DNA of 64,000 nt, from positions 62,001 to 126,000 of the forward strand of contig NZ_JAAABI010000004.1 of the NCBI RefSeq assembly GCF_009903685.1, read 5' to 3'. This DNA is from Flagellimonas ochracea. GTDB taxonomy: Bacteria; Bacteroidota; Bacteroidia; Flavobacteriales; Flavobacteriaceae. The notes beneath the pieces were generated by a model. It was not told the DNA's origin. It made no database searches and worked only from the letters and a program-made list of their open reading frames with translations. The position numbers and the translations under genes were made by a program. Positions 51,594-59,930 of this stretch are shown in pieces. How positions within the stretch are numbered: position 1 is the first letter of the stretch; every line of letters starts with the position of its first letter.

Positions 51594-54500
51594 CTAGTTC
51601 AGTTTATAATGGATTTCATGGGCCTCTAACATGGACAATAGCTCACTGTTTATCTTAACCTTTTGTTTTCTGCTAGATAGATTCAGTTTTATTTCATCCT
51701 CCATTTCGTAGACCACAAAGTTGAGCGGATGATCTCCTTTGTAGGACCTTAGGGTGTCCTTCAAAGTTTGAATCCGTTTTTCTTGGAGACGTCCTATGTC
51801 CAGTTTAATGGTCAGTTTTTTGGCAAAGGAATCCATCACATCTTGCAATTGTTTAAAATCGTTGAACTGTAGTCGAGGATCTCCTTTTTTGCCTGTGTCA
51901 CGATTTACCCATCCTTCGCGTACAAAAGCCTTGATGTAAACAAAGGAATTGATCATCAAAAAATGTCTGAACTTGAGGTACTCTTCCCCAAAAATTCGAA
52001 ATTCATGGGAATCTGTGTAGTCTTCCAAGGTGAAAAGCCCCCAGCCTTTGCCATTTTTGGATATACGATGTTGCACATCCGTAATAACACCTGCTACGGA
52101 AAGTTCTCGATTCACATAATTTTCCAAATCTGAAAACACGGAAACACTGGTGTTGCAGAAGGCCTTGATCTCTTTTTTGAAATCGTCCAATGGATGACCA
52201 GAAATATAAATACCCACCACTTCTTTTTCCCGGCGCAGTTTTTCCATGGTGCCCCAATCTTCACAGGGCGGCACCACAGGTTCTGGAATCTGTACCTCAC
52301 TTGCTTCTCCAAACAAACTTACCTGGGAAGAATTTTCGTTTTCCTGAAACTTGGCCCCGTATTTTACTGCCTTTTCCAAGAAGTTAATACCATCACCGTC
52401 ATGATGAAAATATTGTGCTCGATGTGTGTCGGTGAATGAATCAAAACCACCAGCCAGTGCCAAATTTTCGAAAGCCTTTTTGTTGGCTGACCGTAAATCC
52501 ACACGTTTTGTCAGGTCAAATACCGATTTATAGGGGCCGTCCTTTTTACGGTTTTCCACAATGGTTTCAACTGCGGAGCGCCCCACACCTTTTATGGCTC
52601 CCATCCCAAAACGTATGGCATTGTCCTTGTTCACAGCAAACTTGTAGTATGATTCATTGACATCGGGACCCAAAACGTTCAAACCCATTCGCTTGCACTC
52701 TTCCATGAAGAACGTAACCTGTTTGATGTCGTTCATGTTGTTCGACAATACTGCTGCCATGTATTCTGCAGGGTAATGCGCTTTCAAATATGCCGTTTGG
52801 TAGGCAATATAAGCGTAGCAGGTAGAGTGGCTTTTGTTGAAGGCATAAGAGGCAAAGGCTTCCCAGTCTTTCCATATTTTTTCAAGAACTTCTCTTGGAT
52901 GACCATTTTTTTCGCCCCCATCCAAGAATTGGGGTTTCAGTTTTTGAAGTAGGGCGAATATTTTTTTACCCATTGCCTTTCGAAGTACATCGGCATCACC
53001 TTTTGAGAATCCGGCCAACTTTTGGGAAAGTAGCATCACCTGCTCTTGGTACACCGTAATACCGTATGTTTCCTTCAGAAATTCTTCCATTTCCGGAAGA
53101 TCATACGTGATTTCCTCTTCCCCATGTTTACGGGCAATGAAACTCGGGATGTATTCCATGGGTCCGGGACGGTAGAGTGCATTCATGGCGATGAGGTCAT
53201 CAAAAACCGTAGGTTTTAGATTCTTCATGTGCTTTTGCATCCCAGGTGATTCATATTGAAAGATACCCACGGTATCTCCTCGTTGAAAAAGCTCGTAGGT
53301 CTTTTCATCATCCAACGGGAAATCATCTGGGACCAATTGAGTTCCTGTTCGGGCCTTGACAATTTTTACAGTGTCCTTGATTAAGGTCAAAGTTTTTAAA
53401 CCCAGAAAGTCCATTTTAAGAAGCCCGGCACTTTCAACAACTGAATTGTCGAACTGGGTCACATATAAATCAGAATCTTTTGCTGTGGCAACCGGCACAA
53501 AATTGGTGATGTCGTCGGGCGTTATGATGACCCCACAGGCATGAATTCCCGTGTTGCGGAGTGAACCTTCAAGAACACGTGCCATTTTCACGGTTTGCCC
53601 TTCCAAATCATCACTTTCAGAAATATTGAGCAGTTCATGGACCTTTTCAAGCTCATCAGAACGAAATTTTTTCTTCAAATCGGCTTCTTCCGTACCAAAT
53701 ATCTTGTTCAATTTGGACATGTTCGGAATCAACTTGGCTATACGGTCGGCATCATTCAAGGGCAAGTCCAAAACCCTAGCTGTATCCCGAATGGAAGATT
53801 TGGCTGCCATGGTTCCGTAGGTAATGATTTGGGCCACTTGGTTTGCCCCATATTTGTTGATGACGTAGTCCATGACCTTACCACGACCCTCGTCATCAAA
53901 ATCAATATCGATATCGGGCATGGAAACTCTATCTGGATTTAGGAACCGCTCAAAAAGAAGGTCATATTTAAGCGGGTCGATATTGGTAATCCCCAGACAA
54001 TAAGCTACTACTGAACCTGCCGCGGAGCCCCGTCCTGGACCAACGGAAACCCCCATGTTTCTAGCCTCGCGTATAAAATCTTCCACGATGAGAAAATAAC
54101 CGGGATACCCAGAATTCTCAATAGTTGCCAATTCAAAGTCTATCCGCTCCAAAATTTCATCGGTGATAGTTCCGTATCTCTCCTTGGCACCTTCCAGCGT
54201 GATATGCCTTAAGTACGCATTTTCACCACGCTTTCCCCCATCCAGTTCATCTTCTTTTACTTTGAACTCATTGGGAATGTCGAATTTTGGCAGAAGGATG
54301 TCACTTGCGAGATTATAGGGTTCCACCTTTTCCACAATCTCTTGGATATTGAGAATGGCCTCGGGAACGTCTTTAAAAAGCTCCTTCATCTCATCCGAAG
54401 ATTTGAAATAGTACTCTTGATTTGGTAGTCCGTAGCGATACCCACGCCCACGGCCTATTGGAGTGGCTTGTTTTTCTCCATCTTTAACGCAAAGTAGAAT

Positions 54501-55985
54501 ATCGTGGGCCTCGGCATCCTTTTTATCACAGTAGTAAGTATTGTTGGTGGCAACCAGCTTTATACCGTGCTCTTTGGCCATTTGCACTAAAACTTGGTTC
54601 ACTCTATTTTCATCTTCCTGCCCATGACGCATCATCTCAATGTAGAGGTCTTCTCCAAATTGTTCTTTCCACCACAAGAGGGCTTCTTTGGCCTGTTTTT
54701 CTCCTACATTCAATATTTTGTTGGGCACTTCACCATACAAGTTTCCTGTTAGGGCAATTACATCCTCTTTATATTTTTCAACGATTTTTTTATCGATTCG
54801 AGGTACGTAATAGAATCCATCGGTATAAGCAATGGAGGACATTTTGGCAAGATTATGGTATCCCTTTTTATTTTTGGCCAGAAGCACTATCTGATATCCA
54901 TAATCCTTTACGTTTTTATTGGTGTGGTTCTCACAAACGTGGAACTCGCACCCTACAATGGGCACAATTTCCTTGGCAATGGCTGGCTCCCCGTTTTCTT
55001 CCAAGGCTACATTTTGCTCTTGAATGGACTTGTTATGGGCCATAACTTCTTTGACAAAGTGGAAGGCCCCCATCATATTGGCATGGTCGGTAAGGGCAAC
55101 GGCCGGCATTCCATTTTCCGCTGCGGCTCTTACCAAATCTTTTATATTGATGGTGGATTGAAGTACCGAAAATTGTGAGTGGTTGTGAAGATGTGCGAAT
55201 GGAGCATCTTCCAAGGATTGAATATTTTCTTCTATTTCTTTGGAGGAAATTTGACCGATATCTTCAGCCCAAAGAGCATCGGCAATTTCCTTGGATGCTT
55301 TTTTAAGATTTACATGTCTTAACCCTATAGGTTGAATTTGTTGGGGATTGGCTTGCGTAAACCGTTCGAAATAATCCGGTTGCACATCCAGTTCCTTTGT
55401 ATTGAACTGCTTTTTTCTTACCAGTTCCAAAAAGCAACGTGTAGTGGCTTCCACATCGGCTGTGGCATTATGGGCTTCGGCAAAGGGTTCGCCAAACAGA
55501 TGTTCGTGCAACTCGGTAAGTGTGGGCAGCTTAAATTTACCGCCACGTCCACCTGGAATTCTGCAAAGTTCAGCTGTGGCTTCGGTACAGGTGTCCAAAA
55601 CCGGTAGTTTTGACAATGGACTTTGCATGCCTTTTCTATGGAATTCACATCCCATAATATTGATGTCGAAGTCCACATTTTGCCCTACCACAAACTTGGC
55701 ACGCTTTAAGGCTTGGTTGAAGGTTTCCAAAACCTGTTCCAAGCGAATCCCTTCTTGCTCGGCCAAAGCAGTTGAGATTCCGTGCACTTGTTCTGCCTCA
55801 TAAGGAATGTTGAAACCATCAGGTTGTACCAAAAAGTCTTGTTGGTCTACCAGTTCGCCCATCTCGTTATGGAGCTGCCAGGCAATCTGAACGCATCGTG
55901 GCCAATTGTCAGTATCGGTAATGGGTGCATCCCATCTTTTGGGCAAACCAGTGGTTTCTGTGTCAAAAATTAAATACATAGGCAT
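51594..55985 (-). CDS. dnaE: DNA polymerase III alpha subunit with N-terminal 3'-5' exonuclease domain
   Basis: The 1463-residue replicative polymerase has a DEDDh exonuclease at residues 1-~190 (IFDTETTGLP; HNATADVEATT), a PHP domain (HLHNHSQFSVLQSTINI, ~285 onward), and the C-family palm with PDIDIDFDDEGR near 690. It also has the finger and beta-binding part and an OB-fold near the C-terminus. Fusion of proofreading exonuclease to DnaE is typical of Bacteroidota. The start could also be the third codon (MYLIF). Its position beside trxA and the DUF2383 gene gives no further functional clue. Confidence 0.97.
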   Translation of the reverse strand: MPMYLIFDTETTGLPKRWDAPITDTDNWPRCVQIAWQLHNEMGELVDQQDFLVQPDGFNIPYEAEQVHGISTALAEQEGIRLEQVLETFNQALKRAKFVVGQNVDFDINIMGCEFHRKGMQSPLSKLPVLDTCTEATAELCRIPGGRGGKFKLPTLTELHEHLFGEPFAEAHNATADVEATTRCFLELVRKKQFNTKELDVQPDYFERFTQANPQQIQPIGLRHVNLKKASKEIADALWAEDIGQISSKEIEENIQSLEDAPFAHLHNHSQFSVLQSTINIKDLVRAAAENGMPAVALTDHANMMGAFHFVKEVMAHNKSIQEQNVALEENGEPAIAKEIVPIVGCEFHVCENHTNKNVKDYGYQIVLLAKNKKGYHNLAKMSSIAYTDGFYYVPRIDKKIVEKYKEDVIALTGNLYGEVPNKILNVGEKQAKEALLWWKEQFGEDLYIEMMRHGQEDENRVNQVLVQMAKEHGIKLVATNNTYYCDKKDAEAHDILLCVKDGEKQATPIGRGRGYRYGLPNQEYYFKSSDEMKELFKDVPEAILNIQEIVEKVEPYNLASDILLPKFDIPNEFKVKEDELDGGKRGENAYLRHITLEGAKERYGTITDEILERIDFELATIENSGYPGYFLIVEDFIREARNMGVSVGPGRGSAAGSVVAYCLGITNIDPLKYDLLFERFLNPDRVSMPDIDIDFDDEGRGKVMDYVINKYGANQVAQIITYGTMAAKSSIRDTARVLDLPLNDADRIAKLIPNMSKLNKIFGTEEADLKKKFRSDELEKVHELLNISESDDLEGQTVKMARVLEGSLRNTGIHACGVIITPDDITNFVPVATAKDSDLYVTQFDNSVVESAGLLKMDFLGLKTLTLIKDTVKIVKARTGTQLVPDDFPLDDEKTYELFQRGDTVGIFQYESPGMQKHMKNLKPTVFDDLIAMNALYRPGPMEYIPSFIARKHGEEEITYDLPEMEEFLKETYGITVYQEQVMLLSQKLAGFSKGDADVLRKAMGKKIFALLQKLKPQFLDGGEKNGHPREVLEKIWKDWEAFASYAFNKSHSTCYAYIAYQTAYLKAHYPAEYMAAVLSNNMNDIKQVTFFMEECKRMGLNVLGPDVNESYYKFAVNKDNAIRFGMGAIKGVGRSAVETIVENRKKDGPYKSVFDLTKRVDLRSANKKAFENLALAGGFDSFTDTHRAQYFHHDGDGINFLEKAVKYGAKFQENENSSQVSLFGEASEVQIPEPVVPPCEDWGTMEKLRREKEVVGIYISGHPLDDFKKEIKAFCNTSVSVFSDLENYVNRELSVAGVITDVQHRISKNGKGWGLFTLEDYTDSHEFRIFGEEYLKFRHFLMINSFVYIKAFVREGWVNRDTGKKGDPRLQFNDFKQLQDVMDSFAKKLTIKLDIGRLQEKRIQTLKDTLRSYKGDHPLNFVVYEMEDEIKLNLSSRKQKVKINSELLSMLEAHEIHYKLN

Positions 55986-56067
55986 TCAGTATGAATCAAA
56001 AAAGCAATGAATAAAAGTAAGGAAGAAGGTAGATTCTATAAAAAAGAGTTTTGACGAGTTATCAACT

Positions 56068-56095
56068 AAAAAAGCCGGACAATTATCCGGCTCTC
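56068..56095 (-). terminator. Terminator after the DUF2383 gene
   Basis: GCCGGA-CAATTA-TCCGGC at 56074-56091 is followed on the minus strand by six T. It lies 30 bp beyond the stop of the four-helix protein gene. Confidence 0.85.
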
Positions 56096-56119
56096 TTTCT
56101 GGGTTTTATGTTAAGACCA

Positions 56120-56575
56120 CTAGGACACTGCGTTTTCGTAAATGTTGGCGGTATCTAAGGTTTCCCTAATCATGTTTCTTTGCCTCATCAACAAATTTTC
56201 GGTGGATGGTGGTAGCACGAAATTGGTGTCATTGATTAAATCATTATAGGTTTCAATGGCTTCCTTTTCTCCTCGTTTGACCTCTTCCAATATGGCCTCG
56301 TCATCATTTGAGGTAAATAGGGATTTAAAATCAATCCATCTTCTGTGAAAGGTTCCTTTGGTGCTTCCACCCTTATCGGGATTCTGTCCGAAAGCTTTAA
56401 TTTCCTTTTTCAATTCGTGTCCAAAGTCGTAACGTTGTTTGGCCCTATCTTCAAAGAATTCTCTTATGACCTCATTGTCCGCTTTATCCGCGACTTGCTT
56501 GAAGCCTTTTTCCGCGTCATAAGTTCGTTCTAATAATTCGTTTAGTTTGTTTGAAATTTCTACTGTGTACTCCAT
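56120..56575 (-). CDS. PA2169-type four-helix-bundle protein (DUF2383)
   Basis: The 151-residue helical protein has the ferritin-like DUF2383 pattern: LNELLERTYDAEKGFKQVAD at the start, FFEDRAKQRYDFGHELKKEI in the middle and MIRETLDTANIYENA near the end. The role is not firmly known; similar proteins are linked to stress responses. It has its own terminator. The promoter lies in the 260 bp shared with rpsP. Confidence 0.9.
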   Translation of the reverse strand: MEYTVEISNKLNELLERTYDAEKGFKQVADKADNEVIREFFEDRAKQRYDFGHELKKEIKAFGQNPDKGGSTKGTFHRRWIDFKSLFTSNDDEAILEEVKRGEKEAIETYNDLINDTNFVLPPSTENLLMRQRNMIRETLDTANIYENAVS

Positions 56576-56731
56576 TTAATCTACTTCATTTTTAATTAAT
56601 ATGTTATTGACTTTCAATAACTTATATATAAACTACAGATTTTTTGCCCAATTCCAAATCTGACGGTGCCTTTAATATAATTTTAACGGTATTGGACCGG
56701 TTTGTTAAAAGGATTTAACTTTTTGAATTCC

Positions 56732-56765
56732 TTTGAGATACAATTAATAAATAAATGTATATTTG
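56732..56765 (+). promoter_or_regulatory. Promoter for rpsP-rimM
   Basis: TTTG at 56732-56735 and TATATTTG at 56758-56765 lie 22 bp apart, a good Bacteroidota promoter. The rpsP start is 72 bp downstream. Confidence 0.75.
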
Positions 56766-56837
56766 CACCCGATTAATAGAAAAGCGGACAACGAAGAATT
56801 AATAACCAGGGTCGGGCACCCTACAAATTAATGTGAT

Positions 56838-57440
56838 ATGCCAGTTAAGATTAGACTTCAAAGACACGGTAAAAAAGGTAAACCATTTTATTGGGTGGTT
56901 GCCGCAGATTCCAGAGCAAAACGAGATGGTAAATTTTTGGAAAAATTGGGAATTTACAACCCCAATACTAATCCAGCAACTATCGATATCAATGTAGACA
57001 ACTCGGTAAAGTGGTTGCAGAATGGTGCACAACCTACAGATACTGCCAGAGCCATTCTTTCTTATAAAGGTGTTATGTTGAAGCATCACTTGATGGGGGG
57101 CGTTGCCAAAGGGGCATTGACCGAAGAGCAGGTGGAAGAAAAATTCAATGCTTGGTTGGAAGAGAAAGAAAAGGCCGTTCAAGCTAAAAAAGACGGTTTG
57201 ACCAAAGCGGAGGCAGACGCCAGGGCAAAAGCATTGGAAGCGGAGAAAGAAGTAAGTGAAAAAAGAGCTGCCGCTGCTGTGGAAGTGGAGGAAGAAGTTG
57301 CCGAAGAAACAACCGAAGAAACAACCGAAGCGGCCACTGAAGAAGCCCCAGCTGTTGAAGAACCAGCACAAGAAGCTGCTGCCGAAGAGCCAGTAGCTGA
57401 GGCCCCAGCCGAAGAGGAAGCATCCAAAGAAGAAGAATAG
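56838..57440 (+). CDS. rpsP: 30S ribosomal protein S16 with long acidic tail
   Basis: The S16 core is [20 protein letters not shown] and [19 protein letters not shown], then YNPNTNP. It is part of the small subunit body. After residue ~110 the protein has a Glu/Ala/Lys-rich extension ([18 protein letters not shown] and more) that brings it to 200 residues, about twice the E. coli size. Long S16 tails are known from Bacteroidota. It is followed by rimM after 11 bp, the classical gene order. Confidence 0.96.
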   Translation: MPVKIRLQRHGKKGKPFYWVVAADSRAKRDGKFLEKLGIYNPNTNPATIDINVDNSVKWLQNGAQPTDTARAILSYKGVMLKHHLMGGVAKGALTEEQVEEKFNAWLEEKEKAVQAKKDGLTKAEADARAKALEAEKEVSEKRAAAAVEVEEEVAEETTEETTEAATEEAPAVEEPAQEAAAEEPVAEAPAEEEASKEEE

Positions 57441-57451
57441 GATAGTAGACT

Positions 57452-57979
57452 ATGCGCAAGGAAGATTGTTTCTACCTGGGCAAAGTCGTTTCAAAATATA
57501 GTTTTAAGGGAGAGGTGTTGATTAAATTGGACACCGATAACCCTGAAATCTACGAAAATATGGAATCAGTATTTGTTTCATTGGGAAACAATCTGGTTCC
57601 ATTTTTTATTCATCGTTGCCGTCTCCATAAATCTAATTTACTTCGTATCGATTTTGAGGATGTAAAAGATGAATCCGCTGCGGACAAAATTATTGGGTCC
57701 GAACTCTACCTTCCCTTGACCATGCTACCACCTCTTGAAGGAAACAAGTTCTATTTTCATGAAGTGATAGGGTTCACTTTAATGGACAAGGTATATGGCG
57801 ATATAGGAATCATTAAGGGAATAAACGACAACGCGTCACAGGAGCTTTTTGAAGTGGAAAAAGATGGCAAGGAGCTTTTGATACCTATAAGCGATGATTT
57901 TATAAAGAAAGTTGACCGCAAAAACCGGATTATCCATATAGAAACCCCGGAAGGATTGGTTGACTTATATCTTAACTAA
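57452..57979 (+). CDS. rimM: 16S rRNA processing / ribosome maturation factor RimM
   Basis: The 175-residue protein has the RimM N-terminal domain (CFYLGKVVSKYSFKGEVLIK) and the PRC-barrel part (NKFYFHEVIGFTLMDKVYGD; LLIPISDDFIKKVD). It matures the 30S subunit and binds S19. It sits directly after rpsP and 2 bp before the methyltransferase, so the three genes are an operon. Confidence 0.95.
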   Translation: MRKEDCFYLGKVVSKYSFKGEVLIKLDTDNPEIYENMESVFVSLGNNLVPFFIHRCRLHKSNLLRIDFEDVKDESAADKIIGSELYLPLTMLPPLEGNKFYFHEVIGFTLMDKVYGDIGIIKGINDNASQELFEVEKDGKELLIPISDDFIKKVDRKNRIIHIETPEGLVDLYLN

Positions 57980-57981
57980 AG

Positions 57982-58695
57982 ATGGGTGCGCCTTTTATTT
58001 TCAAACAATTTACAATTCATCAAGACCGCTCTTCTATGAAAGTCGGAACAGATGGTGTGCTCCTGGGAGCTTGGGCATCGGTGGACAATCAACCGAATAC
58101 TATACTCGATATAGGAACTGGAACGGGTCTTATTGCTTTACAAATGGCCCAGCGTACTTCAGCAGAACTGATAGATGCCATAGAGCTGGATGATGAAACC
58201 TATGAACAATGTGTGGCCAACTTTGAGGAATCTCCATGGTCGGATAGGTTGTTCTGTTACCATGCAGATTTTATGGAATTTGTGGACGAAGTGGAGGATA
58301 ACTATGATTTAATTATTTCCAATCCACCTTTTTATGAAGAAGAAGTGACCAGCGGAAATAGCTCCAGAGATAGGGCAAGACAAACAAAATCCTTGCCTTT
58401 TGATGAACTCTTGGGAGGCGTTGCCAAGTTGCTTTCCCATAACGGCCTATTTGCTGTAATTCTTCCTTTTAAGGAAGAAAGAAGGTTTCTTGAAATGGGA
58501 AAACGATCTGGACTTTATCCTAAGCGAATCACCAGAGTGAAAGGAAGTCCAAGTGCCGAAATTAAAAGAAGCATGTTGGAAATGAGGTTTTCCGAAGGAG
58601 AACCAAAAGTGGGTGAATTGGTAATTGAATTGGCTCGTCATCAATACACAAAGGCTTATAGCGAATTAACCAGCCCCTTTTATTTAAAAATGTAA
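57982..58695 (+). CDS. trmN6: tRNA1(Val) adenine-N6 methyltransferase-like protein
   Basis: The 237-residue SAM methyltransferase has motif I (TILDIGTGTGLIALQMAQR) and the N6-adenine catalytic motif ISNPPFYEE. The opening FKQFTIHQDRSSMKVGTDGV matches TrmN6/YfiC, which methylates A37 of tRNA1(Val). It is directly downstream of rimM, consistent with a role in ribosome or tRNA maturation. Confidence 0.88.
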   Translation: MGAPFIFKQFTIHQDRSSMKVGTDGVLLGAWASVDNQPNTILDIGTGTGLIALQMAQRTSAELIDAIELDDETYEQCVANFEESPWSDRLFCYHADFMEFVDEVEDNYDLIISNPPFYEEEVTSGNSSRDRARQTKSLPFDELLGGVAKLLSHNGLFAVILPFKEERRFLEMGKRSGLYPKRITRVKGSPSAEIKRSMLEMRFSEGEPKVGELVIELARHQYTKAYSELTSPFYLKM

Positions 58696-58705
58696 CAATA
58701 GTCGA

Positions 58706-58735
58706 TTTGATTGTTATATTTCATGATTATCTTTG
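58706..58735 (+). promoter_or_regulatory. Promoter for the acyl-CoA dehydrogenase gene
   Basis: TTTG at 58706-58709 and TATCTTTG at 58728-58735 are 18 bp apart and 16 bp ahead of the ATG at 58752. Confidence 0.7.
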
Positions 58736-58751
58736 ATCAAAATTTTTTTAC

Positions 58752-59930
58752 ATGAAGCCCGATTTATTCGAAGCCCCGGATTACTACGACCTAGATGACC
58801 TGCTTTCCGAAGAGCACAAATTGGTGCGTGATGCAGCCAGACAATGGGTAAAACGCGACATTTCTCCCATTATAGAGGAGTATGCACAAAAAGCTGAATT
58901 TCCGAAACAGATAATAGGCGGTTTGGCAGAAATTGGAGCATTCGGACCTTACATTCCTGAGGAATATGGGGGAGCGGGGTTAGATCAAATCAGCTATGGG
59001 TTGATTATGCAGGAGATAGAAAGAGGTGATAGTGGGGTGCGCTCCACAGCTTCAGTGCAGTCTTCATTGGTCATGTATCCCATTTTTACTTACGGTACTG
59101 AAGAGCAGCGTAAAAAATACTTGCCTAAATTGGCGACGGGAGAATGGATGGGCTGTTTTGGACTTACAGAACCCAATCATGGTTCCAATCCAGGTGGCAT
59201 GGAAACCAAATACAAGGATATGGGCGACCATTATCTTTTAAATGGGGCCAAACTTTGGATTTCCAATTCGCCTTTTGCAGATGTTGCTGTAGTCTGGGCC
59301 AAAAACGAAGAGGGTCGTATTCATGGACTCATTGTTGAAAGGGGAATGGAAGGCTTTTCTACACCTGAGACCCACAACAAATGGTCGCTCCGAGCTTCTG
59401 CAACAGGAGAGTTGATTTTTGACAATGTAAAAGTTCCAAAAGAAAATCTTCTTACTGGCAAGAGTGGTCTTGGGGCACCGCTTGGTTGTTTGGACTCTGC
59501 TCGCTATGGAATTGCATGGGGCGCCATCGGGGCAGCTATGGACTGCTATGATACAGCGCTTCGATATGCCAAGGAACGCATCCAGTTTGGGAAACCCATT
59601 GCGGCATTTCAATTACAGCAGAAGAAACTGGCTGAGATGATCACTGAAATCACCAAGGCACAGTTATTGGCTTTCCGACTGGGACAATTGAAAAACGAAG
59701 GAAAAGCTACCACGGCGCAAATATCCATGGCCAAACGAAACAATGTGGAAATGGCCATTAAAATTGCCCGAGAAGCACGACAAGTTCTTGGAGGAATGGG
59801 TATTACGGGCGAATACAGTATCATGCGCCACATGATGAACTTGGAGAGTGTAATTACTTACGAAGGCACCCACGATATCCATTTATTGATTACCGGGGCA
59901 GATATTACGGGGATTCAGGCGTTTAAATAA
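58752..59930 (+). CDS. Acyl-CoA dehydrogenase, glutaryl-CoA dehydrogenase-like
   Basis: The 392-residue FAD enzyme has the ACAD signatures CFGLTEPNHGSNPGGM, KLWISNSPFADV, the flavin-binding RIQFGKPIAAFQLQQ region and the C-terminal catalytic Glu in VITYEGTHDIH. The overall pattern resembles glutaryl-CoA dehydrogenase, which makes crotonyl-CoA from glutaryl-CoA during Lys/Trp breakdown. It stands alone with its own promoter and abuts the convergent oxidoreductase with no spacer. Confidence 0.88.
   Translation: MKPDLFEAPDYYDLDDLLSEEHKLVRDAARQWVKRDISPIIEEYAQKAEFPKQIIGGLAEIGAFGPYIPEEYGGAGLDQISYGLIMQEIERGDSGVRSTASVQSSLVMYPIFTYGTEEQRKKYLPKLATGEWMGCFGLTEPNHGSNPGGMETKYKDMGDHYLLNGAKLWISNSPFADVAVVWAKNEEGRIHGLIVERGMEGFSTPETHNKWSLRASATGELIFDNVKVPKENLLTGKSGLGAPLGCLDSARYGIAWGAIGAAMDCYDTALRYAKERIQFGKPIAAFQLQQKKLAEMITEITKAQLLAFRLGQLKNEGKATTAQISMAKRNNVEMAIKIAREARQVLGGMGITGEYSIMRHMMNLESVITYEGTHDIHLLITGADITGIQAFK

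Noticed and set aside
57179..57459. Ser/Ala- or Leu-rich minus-strand ORFs opposite rpsP
   Set aside because: They arise from the repetitive GAA/GCC codons of the S16 tail and have no initiation context.
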